A stretch of DNA of 64,000 nt from Pseudomonas sp. GV085 (GTDB lineage Bacteria > Pseudomonadota > Gammaproteobacteria > Pseudomonadales > Pseudomonadaceae), in contig NZ_QAOV01000008.1 of assembly GCF_003050925.1 (NCBI RefSeq), positions 62,001-126,000 of the forward strand, given 5' to 3'. Below the pieces are notes generated by a model. It was not told the origin of the DNA, did not search any database, and saw nothing but the letters and a program-made list of their open reading frames with translations. Numbering within the stretch: position 1 is the first letter of the stretch; each line of letters opens with the position of its first letter. Made by a program: the position numbers and the translations under genes. This document shows positions 54,427 to 62,734 of the stretch, piece by piece.

Positions 54427-57303
54427 ATGAACCCCCACGCCGCGACCCCGACGCTGTCGGTCATCGATCCGCGCGCCTTGACGGTTCGCAGCGTCGACTA
54501 TTGCCGCCATCCCGACAGCCCGGAGATTGACCCACGCATCACTCGACAACGCTTCGACGCGGAGCGGCGGTTGATCGAGTCGTGGGACCCGCGTTTGTGG
54601 GACTCGGTGCTGAAGCCGAACTTGACCACGCTCTATGGTTTGAGCGGCCAACCGTTGCTGACGGACAGCGTCGATGCCGGATGGCAGTTGAACTTGCTGG
54701 ATCGGGCGGGTTTGTCCTGTTCATACTGGGATGCACGAGGCAATAAGCGTCACATCGACTATGACGCCCTGCTGCGTCCGGTCGCTGTGACGGAGCACGC
54801 CACTAGAGAGGCGCCACGTGTAGTGGAGCGACTGAACTACGGAGATCCCGGTCCTGCGTTCGCCGAGCACAACCAGTGTGGACAGTTGATCCGCCATGAC
54901 CATCCGGCAGGCACTCAATGGGTGGCCGACTACGGGCTCGCCGGTTCAGCGCTGGTTGAAGAACAACGCTTGCTCCTCGACCTTGAAACACCCGACTGGC
55001 CGCCCGCATTCGATGCCAGAGATGAGTATCTGGAAGCTCAATCATTCATCACCCGCCACCGTTTCAATCCCACTGGCGAGCTTCAGCGACAAACCGATGC
55101 CATGGGCAACGTCAGGACATTTGCCTACGACGTGGCCGGCAAGTTGAGTGAGGCCTGGCTGCAATTGGCCGGCGAGGGCAAGCGAGCGCAACGCCTGGTC
55201 AGCGACATCCATTACAACGCGCTGGATCAGGTCGAACGGGAAACCGCCGGCAATGGCGTGCTGACCCGCGCCGAGTACGCTGCCGATGACGGACGGCTGA
55301 TCCGGCTGGCGGCGGCAGTCGGCAACCAGAAACCCTTGCAGGACCTGCACTACGTCTACGACGCGGGGGGCAACATCGTCGAGCTGCACGACCTGTCCCA
55401 GCCCGCGACCCATTTCAACAACCAGCGCATCGAGCCGATCAATCGCTACCGCTACGACAGCCTGTATCAACTGGTCGAAGCCCAGGGTTGGGAGGTCAGC
55501 CAGCCGAGCCATGGCCCGGCCCTGCCAACACTGTTGCCCACGCCGCTGGACCCCAACCAACGGCGCAATTACACCCAGCGCTTCGAATACGACCGGGCCG
55601 GGAATTTGATCAGCCGCCAGCACAGCGGTGCGCCGGGCTTCTCGATGTTCACCTCGGCACGAAGCAACCGCAGCCTGGCGCAACGGGACGACGGCTCGCT
55701 GCCGGGCGAGCCCGATATCGACTCGGGGTTTGATGCCGGTGGCAATCAACAGGAACTGCAACGCGGGCAGGCCATGCTCTGGGACAGTCGCAATCAATTG
55801 AGTTGCGTGACGTTGGTCAAACGCGAAACCGAGCCCGACGACTACGAGTGCTACCGCTACGACCGCCCCGGCCATCGCGTGCGCAAAACGGGATTCGCCC
55901 ACAGCAGCGGCCGCACCCTGCGCACGGAAGTCCGCTACCTCCCGGGTCTGGAAATCCACCGCCAGGCCGATGGCGAAGAACACCACGTCATCAGCGTCGA
56001 GGCCGGGCGCAGCACCGTGCGGGCGCTGCATTGGCCTCAAGGTGCGCACAGCGACCAGCTGCGCTATAGCCTCAGTGATCACCTCGACTCCAGTACCCTG
56101 GAACTGGACGACGAGGCGGGCGTGCTGACCCAGGAACACTATTACCCGTTTGGCGGTACGGCGTGCTGGGCGGGGAAAAGTGCGTTGGTGGCGCAGTACA
56201 AAACCATCCGCTATTCGGGTAAAGAGCGAGATGCGACCGGGCTTTATTACTATGGCTACCGGTATTACGCGCCGTGGTTACAGCGCTGGATTTGTCCGGA
56301 TCCCGCCGGGGAAATGGAGGGCCCCAATCGTTATGCGATGGTGGGCAACAACCCGATCAACTTTGTTGATCGATTTGGACTGAACGGGGAACAGGTTTCG
56401 GGCACCCAGATTTTGGGAGGGGTCATTCTCGTGTTCTTGCTGACCTTGATCGGGGCCGGGTTGGGTTGGTTGGCGGGCAATGCCATGACAGGTGCTTCAG
56501 TTGGCGCCCTGTTGGGTGGGACGCTGTTCGGGATTGTGCGAACGCACGAGTATCTACAGTTACGACCAGAGGCTGTGGCCGCCAATACCGACAGAGTGGA
56601 ACGGCAGTTTGGTCAGGACATTAGAAATCTGGCTAGCAGTCTTGCAGAACACGAAAAGCTGACGCGGGAGGAAGCAGCGAGGTTTTCGAACTTTGCTTTT
56701 GACCATCGTAATATTTCAGGGAGCGATGGGGTAATGCTTAGACTTTTCCGTGCGCAAACAGGAAGAATCTCTGGGTATACGGGCCCCGAAAGCAACGCTG
56801 ATAAAGCATGGCGTGTCCTTAGTACGGAAAAAAATCCAGTTCAAGGGCTCAAACGGCTGGGCTACAACATGCTGTTAATTCGAGAGACGCCAAGTGAGCA
56901 ATCATCTACTGAGCAGTCTCCCTACGTTGAATCATTTGATGTAGCAGGTGCCAACTCTGTCGCGAGCGTGCGCAAGACCGGAAAAAAATCACACTCCAGT
57001 TTGGGCTCGGCCACATCGTCAGCGGCGCCAGCATCCATCCAGCACTGGGAAATTGATACCCGAGCGGTGGATTCGATCCTGGATGATCCGACTGACCCTG
57101 ACCACAAAAGCGTTTCCTCAACGATTAACAGTCTGCGTGAAGGTCGTACTGGAGCAATCAATTGGCATCGCCATCGGGACGGTTTGTGGTCTGCGGATCT
57201 GCGGGGTTTTCCTGGAAGTACCAAACGGGGAGCCCACCGACTTATGTTGAGTCACCAGGGTGGTGTCCACTACAGGGTCGAAGGGATACGGAATCCGCAT
57301 TAG
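54427..57303 (+). CDS. Rhs/TccC-like toxin with variable C-terminal domain
   Basis: A 958-residue protein of the TccC/Rhs class: YD-repeats from about residue 80 (RFNPTGELQRQTDAMGNV, YRYDSLYQLVEAQG, RFEYDRAGNLISRQ) and the hypervariability boundary IRYSGKERDATGLYYYGYRY and GNNPINFVDRFGL (about 593-650). The following 300 residues form the toxin part: a hydrophobic Gly-rich segment (about 660-705), a helical region, and a terminal domain with GLWSADLRGFPGSTKRGAHR and YRVEGIRNPH. The last third is AT-richer, which fits modular exchange. No TcdA/TcdB partner and no immunity gene is adjacent. AAGGA is 11 bases from this ATG; an earlier ATG at 54422 opens ATGCAATGA. Confidence 0.9.
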   Translation: MNPHAATPTLSVIDPRALTVRSVDYCRHPDSPEIDPRITRQRFDAERRLIESWDPRLWDSVLKPNLTTLYGLSGQPLLTDSVDAGWQLNLLDRAGLSCSYWDARGNKRHIDYDALLRPVAVTEHATREAPRVVERLNYGDPGPAFAEHNQCGQLIRHDHPAGTQWVADYGLAGSALVEEQRLLLDLETPDWPPAFDARDEYLEAQSFITRHRFNPTGELQRQTDAMGNVRTFAYDVAGKLSEAWLQLAGEGKRAQRLVSDIHYNALDQVERETAGNGVLTRAEYAADDGRLIRLAAAVGNQKPLQDLHYVYDAGGNIVELHDLSQPATHFNNQRIEPINRYRYDSLYQLVEAQGWEVSQPSHGPALPTLLPTPLDPNQRRNYTQRFEYDRAGNLISRQHSGAPGFSMFTSARSNRSLAQRDDGSLPGEPDIDSGFDAGGNQQELQRGQAMLWDSRNQLSCVTLVKRETEPDDYECYRYDRPGHRVRKTGFAHSSGRTLRTEVRYLPGLEIHRQADGEEHHVISVEAGRSTVRALHWPQGAHSDQLRYSLSDHLDSSTLELDDEAGVLTQEHYYPFGGTACWAGKSALVAQYKTIRYSGKERDATGLYYYGYRYYAPWLQRWICPDPAGEMEGPNRYAMVGNNPINFVDRFGLNGEQVSGTQILGGVILVFLLTLIGAGLGWLAGNAMTGASVGALLGGTLFGIVRTHEYLQLRPEAVAANTDRVERQFGQDIRNLASSLAEHEKLTREEAARFSNFAFDHRNISGSDGVMLRLFRAQTGRISGYTGPESNADKAWRVLSTEKNPVQGLKRLGYNMLLIRETPSEQSSTEQSPYVESFDVAGANSVASVRKTGKKSHSSLGSATSSAAPASIQHWEIDTRAVDSILDDPTDPDHKSVSSTINSLREGRTGAINWHRHRDGLWSADLRGFPGSTKRGAHRLMLSHQGGVHYRVEGIRNPH

Positions 57304-57323
57304 TAGTGTCCGGGTTGCGATCT

Positions 57324-58265
57324 TTAGCCTTCCAGCCTGAACACCAACGCCTTCAACCCACACTCCATATCCGCATCCGGAAACTCCGGCGGATTCTCCA
57401 GCCGTTGCTCAAACTTCAGGCTTGGCGCCTCGCGGGTCACGCCGTCGATCAGGAAGTCGGCACCAAACGCCGGGTCGTTCATGCAGGCCAGTACGGTGCC
57501 TTGAGGGCTGAGCAATTCCGGCAACCGGCGCAGCACACGCTGGTAATCCTTGGTCAGCAGGAAGCTGCCTTTCTGGAACGACGGCGGGTCGATGATCACC
57601 AGGTCGTACGGCCCCTTGCCGATCACCTTGCCCCAGGATTTGAACAGGTCGTGACCCAGGAAGCTCACCTTGCTCATGTCGTGGCCATTGAGCCGGTGGT
57701 TGTCGCGGCCACGGTTCAAGGCGGGGCTCGACATGTCGAGGTTGACCACGTGGCTCGCGCCGCCTTCGATGGCCGCCACCGAGAAACCGCAGGTGTAGGC
57801 GAACAGGTTCAATACCCGTTTGCCCTCGGCATTGGCGCGGACCCACTCGCGGCCGTAGCGCATGTCGAGGAACAGCCCGGTGTTTTGCTTGCGGCCCAGG
57901 TCGACCCGGTACTTCAGCCCGCCCTCAGTGATCGTCAGTTCGTCGATTTCTTCCCCCAGCAACCATTCTGTGGTGCTTTGCAGCAGGTAGCGATGTTGCA
58001 GCAACAGCGTGTGGGCGCCGGATTTTGCCCATTGCTCAGACCGGGTGACTGTCATCAGCACCTGCTTCACGTCTTCCAGTTGCGCCGCATCCGGCTCCTT
58101 GAACAGCGCCACCAGCACCACGCCCTGCAACCAGTCCACGGTGACTTGCTCCAGCCCCGGCCAGCAGCGGCCACGGCCGTGGAACAGGCGGCGGGTTTCG
58201 GCGGGGGCGGCCGCCAGGGCGGTCAGCAGGTGCTGCTTGAGGGTGGCGAGGGCTTCAGGGTTCAT
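57324..58265 (-). CDS. class I SAM-dependent methyltransferase, RlmI/RlmK-like
   Basis: A 313-residue enzyme with the SAM motifs VLNLFAYTCGFSVAAIEGGA and VVNLDMSS, and the catalytic motif DLVIIDPPSFQKGSF, typical of rRNA cytosine/guanine methyltransferases of the RlmI group, and an N-terminal EEIDELTITEGGLKYRVDL region. It lacks a PUA domain. The start at 58265 (MNPEAL) is preferred to 58298. It converges on the Rhs gene with 20 bp between stops. Confidence 0.85.
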   Translation of the reverse strand: MNPEALATLKQHLLTALAAAPAETRRLFHGRGRCWPGLEQVTVDWLQGVVLVALFKEPDAAQLEDVKQVLMTVTRSEQWAKSGAHTLLLQHRYLLQSTTEWLLGEEIDELTITEGGLKYRVDLGRKQNTGLFLDMRYGREWVRANAEGKRVLNLFAYTCGFSVAAIEGGASHVVNLDMSSPALNRGRDNHRLNGHDMSKVSFLGHDLFKSWGKVIGKGPYDLVIIDPPSFQKGSFLLTKDYQRVLRRLPELLSPQGTVLACMNDPAFGADFLIDGVTREAPSLKFEQRLENPPEFPDADMECGLKALVFRLEG

Positions 58266-58338
58266 CGGGTCGGGTCGGTCATTTGTGGGGGGCGGCATTT
58301 AACCATAATTGCGCAACCGGCGGACCACCACAGAACCC

Positions 58339-58429
58339 TGTAGGAGTGAGCCTGCTCGCGATAGCGGTCTGTCATTCAACATTGATGTCGACTGATGAAC
58401 CGTCATCGCGAGCAGGCTCACTCCTACAG
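58339..58429. repeat. REP pair, type A, with compensatory base change
   Basis: Left arm TGTAGGAGTGAGCCTGCTCG and right arm CGAGCAGGCTCACTCCTACA carry matching T and A in place of the usual C and G, preserving the stem. Confidence 0.92.
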
Positions 58430-58547
58430 GGTTTTGGTCGGTAGTGAATGAGCAGTTATCACGATTAATTTAACTTTACGTGAGGATTTGGCGATCTTCC
58501 GGCTCCCATACTCGGCTCCAACGAACAACAACAATCCGGAGCCGGAC

Positions 58548-59165
58548 ATGTCGCAGTCAACTGCTTCACCCAAGTCCACTCATCCACGCTGGCTACGCCT
58601 GACCCATTGGCTCAACGCCCTGGCGGTGCTGGTGATGGTCACCAGCGGCTGGCGCATCTACAACGCCTCGCCGATCTACGAATTCAGTTTTCCCAAGTCG
58701 ATCACCCTCGGCGGCTGGCTCGGTGGTGCGCTGCAATGGCATTTCGCGGCGATGTGGTTTCTGGCGATCAACGGCCTGGTCTACCTGGCCTTCAACCTGT
58801 TCAGCGGACGCCTGAAGCGGCGTTTTTTCCCGGTCTCGCCCAAAGGCGTGCTGCATGACCTGTGGGCCGCCGTGCGCGGAAAACTCGGGCATGCCGACCT
58901 CAGTCATTACAACCAGGTGCAACGGCTGGCTTACCTGTTCGTGATGGTCGACATCACGCTGCTGGTGCTCTCCGGGCTGGTGTTGTGGAAGTCGGTGCAG
59001 TTCCCGCTGTTGCGTGAATTGCTGTTTGGTTATGAAGGCGCGCGCCGTGTGCACTTTTTCGCCATGGCGCTGTTGGTGGCCTTCGTCGCAGTGCATCTGC
59101 TGATGGTCGCGCTGGTGCCGAAAACGCTGTTGGCCATGATTGTCGGCCGCAAGGAGCAGGTATGA
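58548..59165 (+). CDS. cytochrome b561-type membrane protein, electron donor to the molybdoenzyme
   Basis: A 205-residue protein with four membrane segments and His residues in RWLRLTHWLNAL, WHFAAMWFL, YEGARRVHFFAMAL and VHLLMV for b-type hemes. The last four bases overlap the molybdoenzyme start (ATGA). It should pass quinol electrons to the periplasmic enzyme, in the role of MsrQ. GGAG lies seven bases upstream of the ATG. Confidence 0.88.
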   Translation: MSQSTASPKSTHPRWLRLTHWLNALAVLVMVTSGWRIYNASPIYEFSFPKSITLGGWLGGALQWHFAAMWFLAINGLVYLAFNLFSGRLKRRFFPVSPKGVLHDLWAAVRGKLGHADLSHYNQVQRLAYLFVMVDITLLVLSGLVLWKSVQFPLLRELLFGYEGARRVHFFAMALLVAFVAVHLLMVALVPKTLLAMIVGRKEQV

Positions 59166-59947
59166 AAAAGCGTATTCAGGTGCCCGGGCTGGACGAGGCT
59201 TCGATCCTCACCGATGCCCGCAAGATCCTCGCCCCGCAAATCGAAGACCGCTCGCGCCGCTCGTTCCTGTTGCGTGGTCTGACCCTCGGCGGCGTGGCCA
59301 TGCTGTCCGGCTGCAACATCACCGACAACGAAAGCATCGAGACTGCGTTGTCGTCCATGTCGCGCTTCAACGATCGGGTACAGGGCTGGCTGTTCAACCC
59401 CAATGCGATGGCGCCAACCTATCCGGCGTCGATGATTACCCGGCCGTTTCCCTTCAATGCCTTTTACGGCATCGACGAGGCGCCGACAGTGGAGGAGGAG
59501 GGCTATCGCCTGGAAGTCACCGGCCTGGTCGCCGACAAACGCAGCTGGCGCCTCGAAGGGCTGCGCGCCATGGCCCAGACCGAGCAGATCACCCGGCACA
59601 TTTGCGTCGAAGGCTGGAGCGCCATCGGGCGTTGGGGCGGCGTGCGCTTCAGTGACTTCCTCAAGCGCATCGGCGCCGACACCGATGCCAAATACGTCGG
59701 TTTCAAATGCGCCGACGACTACTACACCAGCATCGACATGGCCACCGCACTGCACGCGCAAACCCTGCTGACGCTGACGTATGACGGCGCGGTGCTACCG
59801 CGCGAATACGGCTTCCCGATGAAGCTGCGCATGCCCACCAAGCTTGGCTACAAGAACCCCAAACACATTCAGGCGATTTTCGTCAGCAACACCTACAGCG
59901 GCGGCTACTGGGAAGACCAGGGCTACAACTGGTTCGGTGGCAGCTGA
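59162..59947 (+). CDS. YedY/sulfite-oxidase-fold molybdoenzyme, Tat-exported lipoprotein-like
   Basis: A 261-residue molybdopterin enzyme. SRRSFLLRG (Arg 32-33) starts a twin-arginine signal that ends in the lipobox-like LSGC (Cys51). The Mo ligand is Cys148 in RHICVEGWSAIG; LRMPTKLGYKNPKHIQAI is the conserved end of the fold. Relatives reduce methionine sulfoxide (MsrP/YedY) or oxidise sulfite. It is coupled to the cytochrome b gene, and a methionine-rich peptide gene follows 53 bp downstream. Confidence 0.9.
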   Translation: MKKRIQVPGLDEASILTDARKILAPQIEDRSRRSFLLRGLTLGGVAMLSGCNITDNESIETALSSMSRFNDRVQGWLFNPNAMAPTYPASMITRPFPFNAFYGIDEAPTVEEEGYRLEVTGLVADKRSWRLEGLRAMAQTEQITRHICVEGWSAIGRWGGVRFSDFLKRIGADTDAKYVGFKCADDYYTSIDMATALHAQTLLTLTYDGAVLPREYGFPMKLRMPTKLGYKNPKHIQAIFVSNTYSGGYWEDQGYNWFGGS

Positions 59948-60000
59948 TGGATGCCTGGCCATTTCGCACGTCCACAACCCACGCTCCAAGGAGTTTCACC

Positions 60001-60285
60001 ATGAAAAAGTTGACCACTGTAGTTCTGTCCATGTGCCTGGCCGTTGGCGCTGCCTCTGTGTTCGCAGCTGACACGATGAGCAACGACAGCATGAGCAAGG
60101 ATTCGATGACCAAGGACGCCATGTCCAAGGATGCGATGAAAAAAGACGCGATGAAGAAGACCGATTCGATGTCCAAGGACGCCATGTCCAAAGACAGCAT
60201 GTCCAAGGATGCAATGTCCAAGGACGCTATGAAAAAAGATGCCATGTCCAAGGATGCGATGAAGAAAGGCGAAATGTCGCAATAA
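60001..60285 (+). CDS. exported methionine-rich MXKDX repeat protein
   Basis: A 94-residue protein: signal peptide MKKLTTVVLSMCLAVGAASVFA, then a 72-residue tail of near-perfect pentapeptides such as MSKDA and MKKDA with 14 methionines (about one in five). It belongs to the pentapeptide MXKDX repeat family. AAGGAG is seven bases upstream. Position behind the YedY-like enzyme suggests a periplasmic oxidant sink whose methionine sulfoxide is reduced by that enzyme, like MrpX/YedY1 in Azospira. Confidence 0.9.
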   Translation: MKKLTTVVLSMCLAVGAASVFAADTMSNDSMSKDSMTKDAMSKDAMKKDAMKKTDSMSKDAMSKDSMSKDAMSKDAMKKDAMSKDAMKKGEMSQ

Positions 60286-60303
60286 GTCCAAGCACCACAG
60301 ACC

Positions 60304-60405
60304 CTGTGGGAGCGAGCTTGCTCGCGATGGACTCAAGAACGCCGCGTTTAGCCAGTAAGTACGCGTTATCGTTAACGACCATCGCGAGCAAGCTCGCTCC
60401 TACAC
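60304..60405. repeat. REP pair, type A
   Basis: Left arm TGTGGGAGCGAGCTTGCTCG, right arm CGAGCAAGCTCGCTCCTACA; with the next half element it fills part of the 312 bp before the response regulator. Confidence 0.9.
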
Positions 60406-60429
60406 GGATTTTGCAAACGCCACAGATCT

Positions 60430-60453
60430 CCGTAGGAGCTGGCTTGCCAGCGA
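60430..60453. repeat. single REP half element
   Basis: CGTAGGAGCTGGCTTGCCAG then CGAA; same variant as at 49698, without partner. Confidence 0.7.
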
Positions 60454-60597
60454 AAGCGCCCTCAAGGTCACTACAAAACCCGGATCGGTCACCTGGTTGC
60501 ATCAAAAATGAATTTCCGCCGAGTCCGCTGCTCATACCTTTTAGGTAGCGGGTCAGAGCCCGCGAAATCATTGAGGCTATCAGGGGGCGGCACAGTC

Positions 60598-61005
60598 ATG
60601 AGTCGAGTACCGACGGCGGGTGGTGATCTTCCTGGCGGGTTGATTCTGGTGGTTGAAGACGACCCGCTGATCCTGGATTTTCTCTGTGAGATTCTTCAGG
60701 AGGAAGGTTTTGTCGTCGAGCCGAAAACCAGTGCGGACGCGGCAGTGATGTATCTGGAGCAGCATGCGCCGGAGGTAGGCATGCTGCTGACGGACATCAC
60801 CATGCCCGGCACGCTCAATGGCGCGGACCTGGCGAACCAGTTCGGCGATCGCTGGCCGGACAAGCCGATCATGATCATGTCCGGTTTCGAAACCCCTGAA
60901 AGCGCAGGCGTGCGACACGAGGTGTCCTTCATCAAGAAACCCTGGATGATTGGCGGGCTGCTCGATTGTGTGGGCCAGACCTTCAAGTCCAAACGACTCA
61001 ACTGA
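60598..61005 (+). CDS. single-domain response regulator (CheY-like receiver)
   Basis: A 135-residue receiver domain: acidic pocket VEDDPLILDFL, phospho-acceptor Asp in MLLTDITMPG, and the conserved Lys in FIKKPW. No output domain. No histidine kinase is in the window, so the partner is elsewhere. The ATG at 60598 (MSRVPTAGG) has a distant GGGGG; an upstream start at 60508 is possible. Confidence 0.88.
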   Translation: MSRVPTAGGDLPGGLILVVEDDPLILDFLCEILQEEGFVVEPKTSADAAVMYLEQHAPEVGMLLTDITMPGTLNGADLANQFGDRWPDKPIMIMSGFETPESAGVRHEVSFIKKPWMIGGLLDCVGQTFKSKRLN

Positions 61006-61065
61006 CCTGCGCGCAGGTGTTACATTGCCGGGCAAATCCGTCCGGCACCTGCGAGGTTCTTTTTC

Positions 61066-61731
61066 TTGTCCGATCACTCTGTATTCAACTCGACTTACCG
61101 TGCCTTTCTGTTCGACATGGATGGCACCGTGCTGACGTCCATTGCCGCCGCCGAGCGGGTCTGGACAACCTGGGCGGTGCGCCATGGCGTCGATGTCGAC
61201 ACCTTCCTGCCCTCCATTCACGGCGCCCGCGCCGTCGACACCATCAGGCGCCTGGGCTTGCCCGGGGTGGATGCCGAGGCCGAAGCCGCGTGGATTACCG
61301 AAGCGGAAATCGACGATGTCGGCGGGGTATTCGAAGTGGCTGGCGCGGCGAAGTTCTTGCGGTCGCTGCCTGCCAGCCAATGGGCCATCGTCACTTCCGC
61401 CCCGCGGGAACTGGCGCTGCGGCGGATAGCGGCGGCGGGGATTCCCGAGCCTGCCGTCATGATCACCGCCGAGGATGTGACTGCCGGCAAGCCGGACCCC
61501 GCCGGTTACCGCCTCGCGGCCCGGCGCCTGGGGGTCGAGCCCGGGCAGTGCCTGGTTTTTGAAGACGCCACGGTGGGGATTCTGGCGGCCGAGGCGGCGG
61601 GGGCGGATTTGATGATCGTGACGGCGACTCATGAACAGCCGGTCGAGACGCCGCATGCGACGTTGGCAAGTTATGAATCGGTTCGGGTTCAGGTGGATGT
61701 CGATGGTTCGGTTCGATTGAAGTCTGTATAA
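61066..61731 (+). CDS. HAD-family phosphatase
   Basis: A 221-residue HAD hydrolase of the beta-phosphoglucomutase-like subgroup: motif I FLFDMDGTVLTS, motif II IVTSAPRE, and motif III/IV with GKPDPAGY and VFEDATVGILAA. The substrate is probably a small sugar phosphate. No ATG is available before motif I, so a TTG at 61066 with GAGG nine bases upstream is taken as start. Confidence 0.88.
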   Translation: MSDHSVFNSTYRAFLFDMDGTVLTSIAAAERVWTTWAVRHGVDVDTFLPSIHGARAVDTIRRLGLPGVDAEAEAAWITEAEIDDVGGVFEVAGAAKFLRSLPASQWAIVTSAPRELALRRIAAAGIPEPAVMITAEDVTAGKPDPAGYRLAARRLGVEPGQCLVFEDATVGILAAEAAGADLMIVTATHEQPVETPHATLASYESVRVQVDVDGSVRLKSV

Positions 61732-61745
61732 ACAACAGCAATCCC

Positions 61746-61849
61746 TGTAGGAAGGGCCGGGCGACGTTCGCTTGCCCGCGAAGGCGTCGACACATCCAGT
61801 ATCGATGTGACTGAAGAATCGCTTTCGCGGGCAAGCCCGCTCCTACAGG
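61746..61849. repeat. REP pair, type A, left arm altered
   Basis: The left arm TGTAGGAAGGGCCGGGCGAC is disturbed by an insertion; the right arm CGGGCAAGCCCGCTCCTACA is intact. Confidence 0.8.
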
Positions 61850-61858
61850 GGATGTATG

Positions 61859-62518
61859 TCAGTAGAGCCCGGGGATCAGCCGCCAGGAGCGGGCGCAATA
61901 GGCCTCGTATTCGCTGCCGAACTGCGCCCGGAGCAAGGCTTCTTCCGAGTGAATGCGCGCGATCAGCGGGATCAGCGTCAGCGCCACCAGTATCAGCCCG
62001 ACACCAGAACGAAAGGCCAATGCCCAACCTATGCCGATGACCATCATCCCCAGGTAACTGGGGTTGCGCAGGTTGCGGTAAATCCCGTCGGTGACCAGCC
62101 GATGCCCCGGCTGAATGGCCACCAGCCCGCTGAAGCGCTTGCCCAGCACAAACACCGGCCACAACCGCAGCGCGCCGCCGACGACGAACAAGAGTGCGCC
62201 GAGCCAGCGCATGCCTTCACCGCCAAAAGTCCAGAAATCGATGCGGTCGGTATAAGCCGGCAGAAAGCCGCTCAGTAAACCGATCACGCCGAAGGCCGGA
62301 ATGACCCAGCGGTTGGCCCGGTCTTCGCGTTCCCCCGAACTCAGGTTGACCTCGGTGAACAGAGAAACGACAGCCATGATCAGAGTGGCCAGGGCAACGA
62401 CGACCAGTGAACCGTGGCTGAAATAGGCTGCGAAACCACCCAGTCCCCAGATCGCCAGGGCGAGGTAGGCGAGGGTGCTGACGACGGCGAAAAATGCCAG
62501 TTTGGCCGAAATTTTCAT
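61859..62518 (-). CDS. membrane methyltransferase, isoprenylcysteine carboxyl methyltransferase (ICMT)-like
   Basis: A 219-residue membrane protein with five or six hydrophobic segments and the ICMT/PEMT-type C-terminus: GHRLVTDGIYRNLRNPSYLG and SEEALLRAQFGSEYEAYCAR. These bind SAM and methylate small lipophilic acceptors. GGAGG directly precedes the ATG at 62518. Substrate unknown. Confidence 0.85.
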   Translation of the reverse strand: MKISAKLAFFAVVSTLAYLALAIWGLGGFAAYFSHGSLVVVALATLIMAVVSLFTEVNLSSGEREDRANRWVIPAFGVIGLLSGFLPAYTDRIDFWTFGGEGMRWLGALLFVVGGALRLWPVFVLGKRFSGLVAIQPGHRLVTDGIYRNLRNPSYLGMMVIGIGWALAFRSGVGLILVALTLIPLIARIHSEEALLRAQFGSEYEAYCARSWRLIPGLY

Positions 62519-62540
62519 GGTGCCTCCGCGAACAGGCTTA

Positions 62541-62620
62541 CGCAGGAGCTGCCGTAGGCTGCGATCTTTTGATCGTTCTTTGGCCTTCGAGTTTCCATGG
62601 GTAAAAGATCGCAACCTGCG
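62541..62620. repeat. REP-like inverted repeat, type C, degenerate
   Basis: GTAGGCTGCGATCTTTT and AAAAGATCGCAACCTGC form an imperfect stem; same family as 15404-15477. Confidence 0.75.
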
Positions 62621-62734
62621 CCGGACCGCCGGGACGGTCGCCCCGAGGGCGGGTGAACTAAGCTTGGGAGAGTGGACCGTTCACCGCCGGCTCGCACGAG
62701 TTCGACGAGCCGGTGGCGTGAAACAGGAGCCTGT

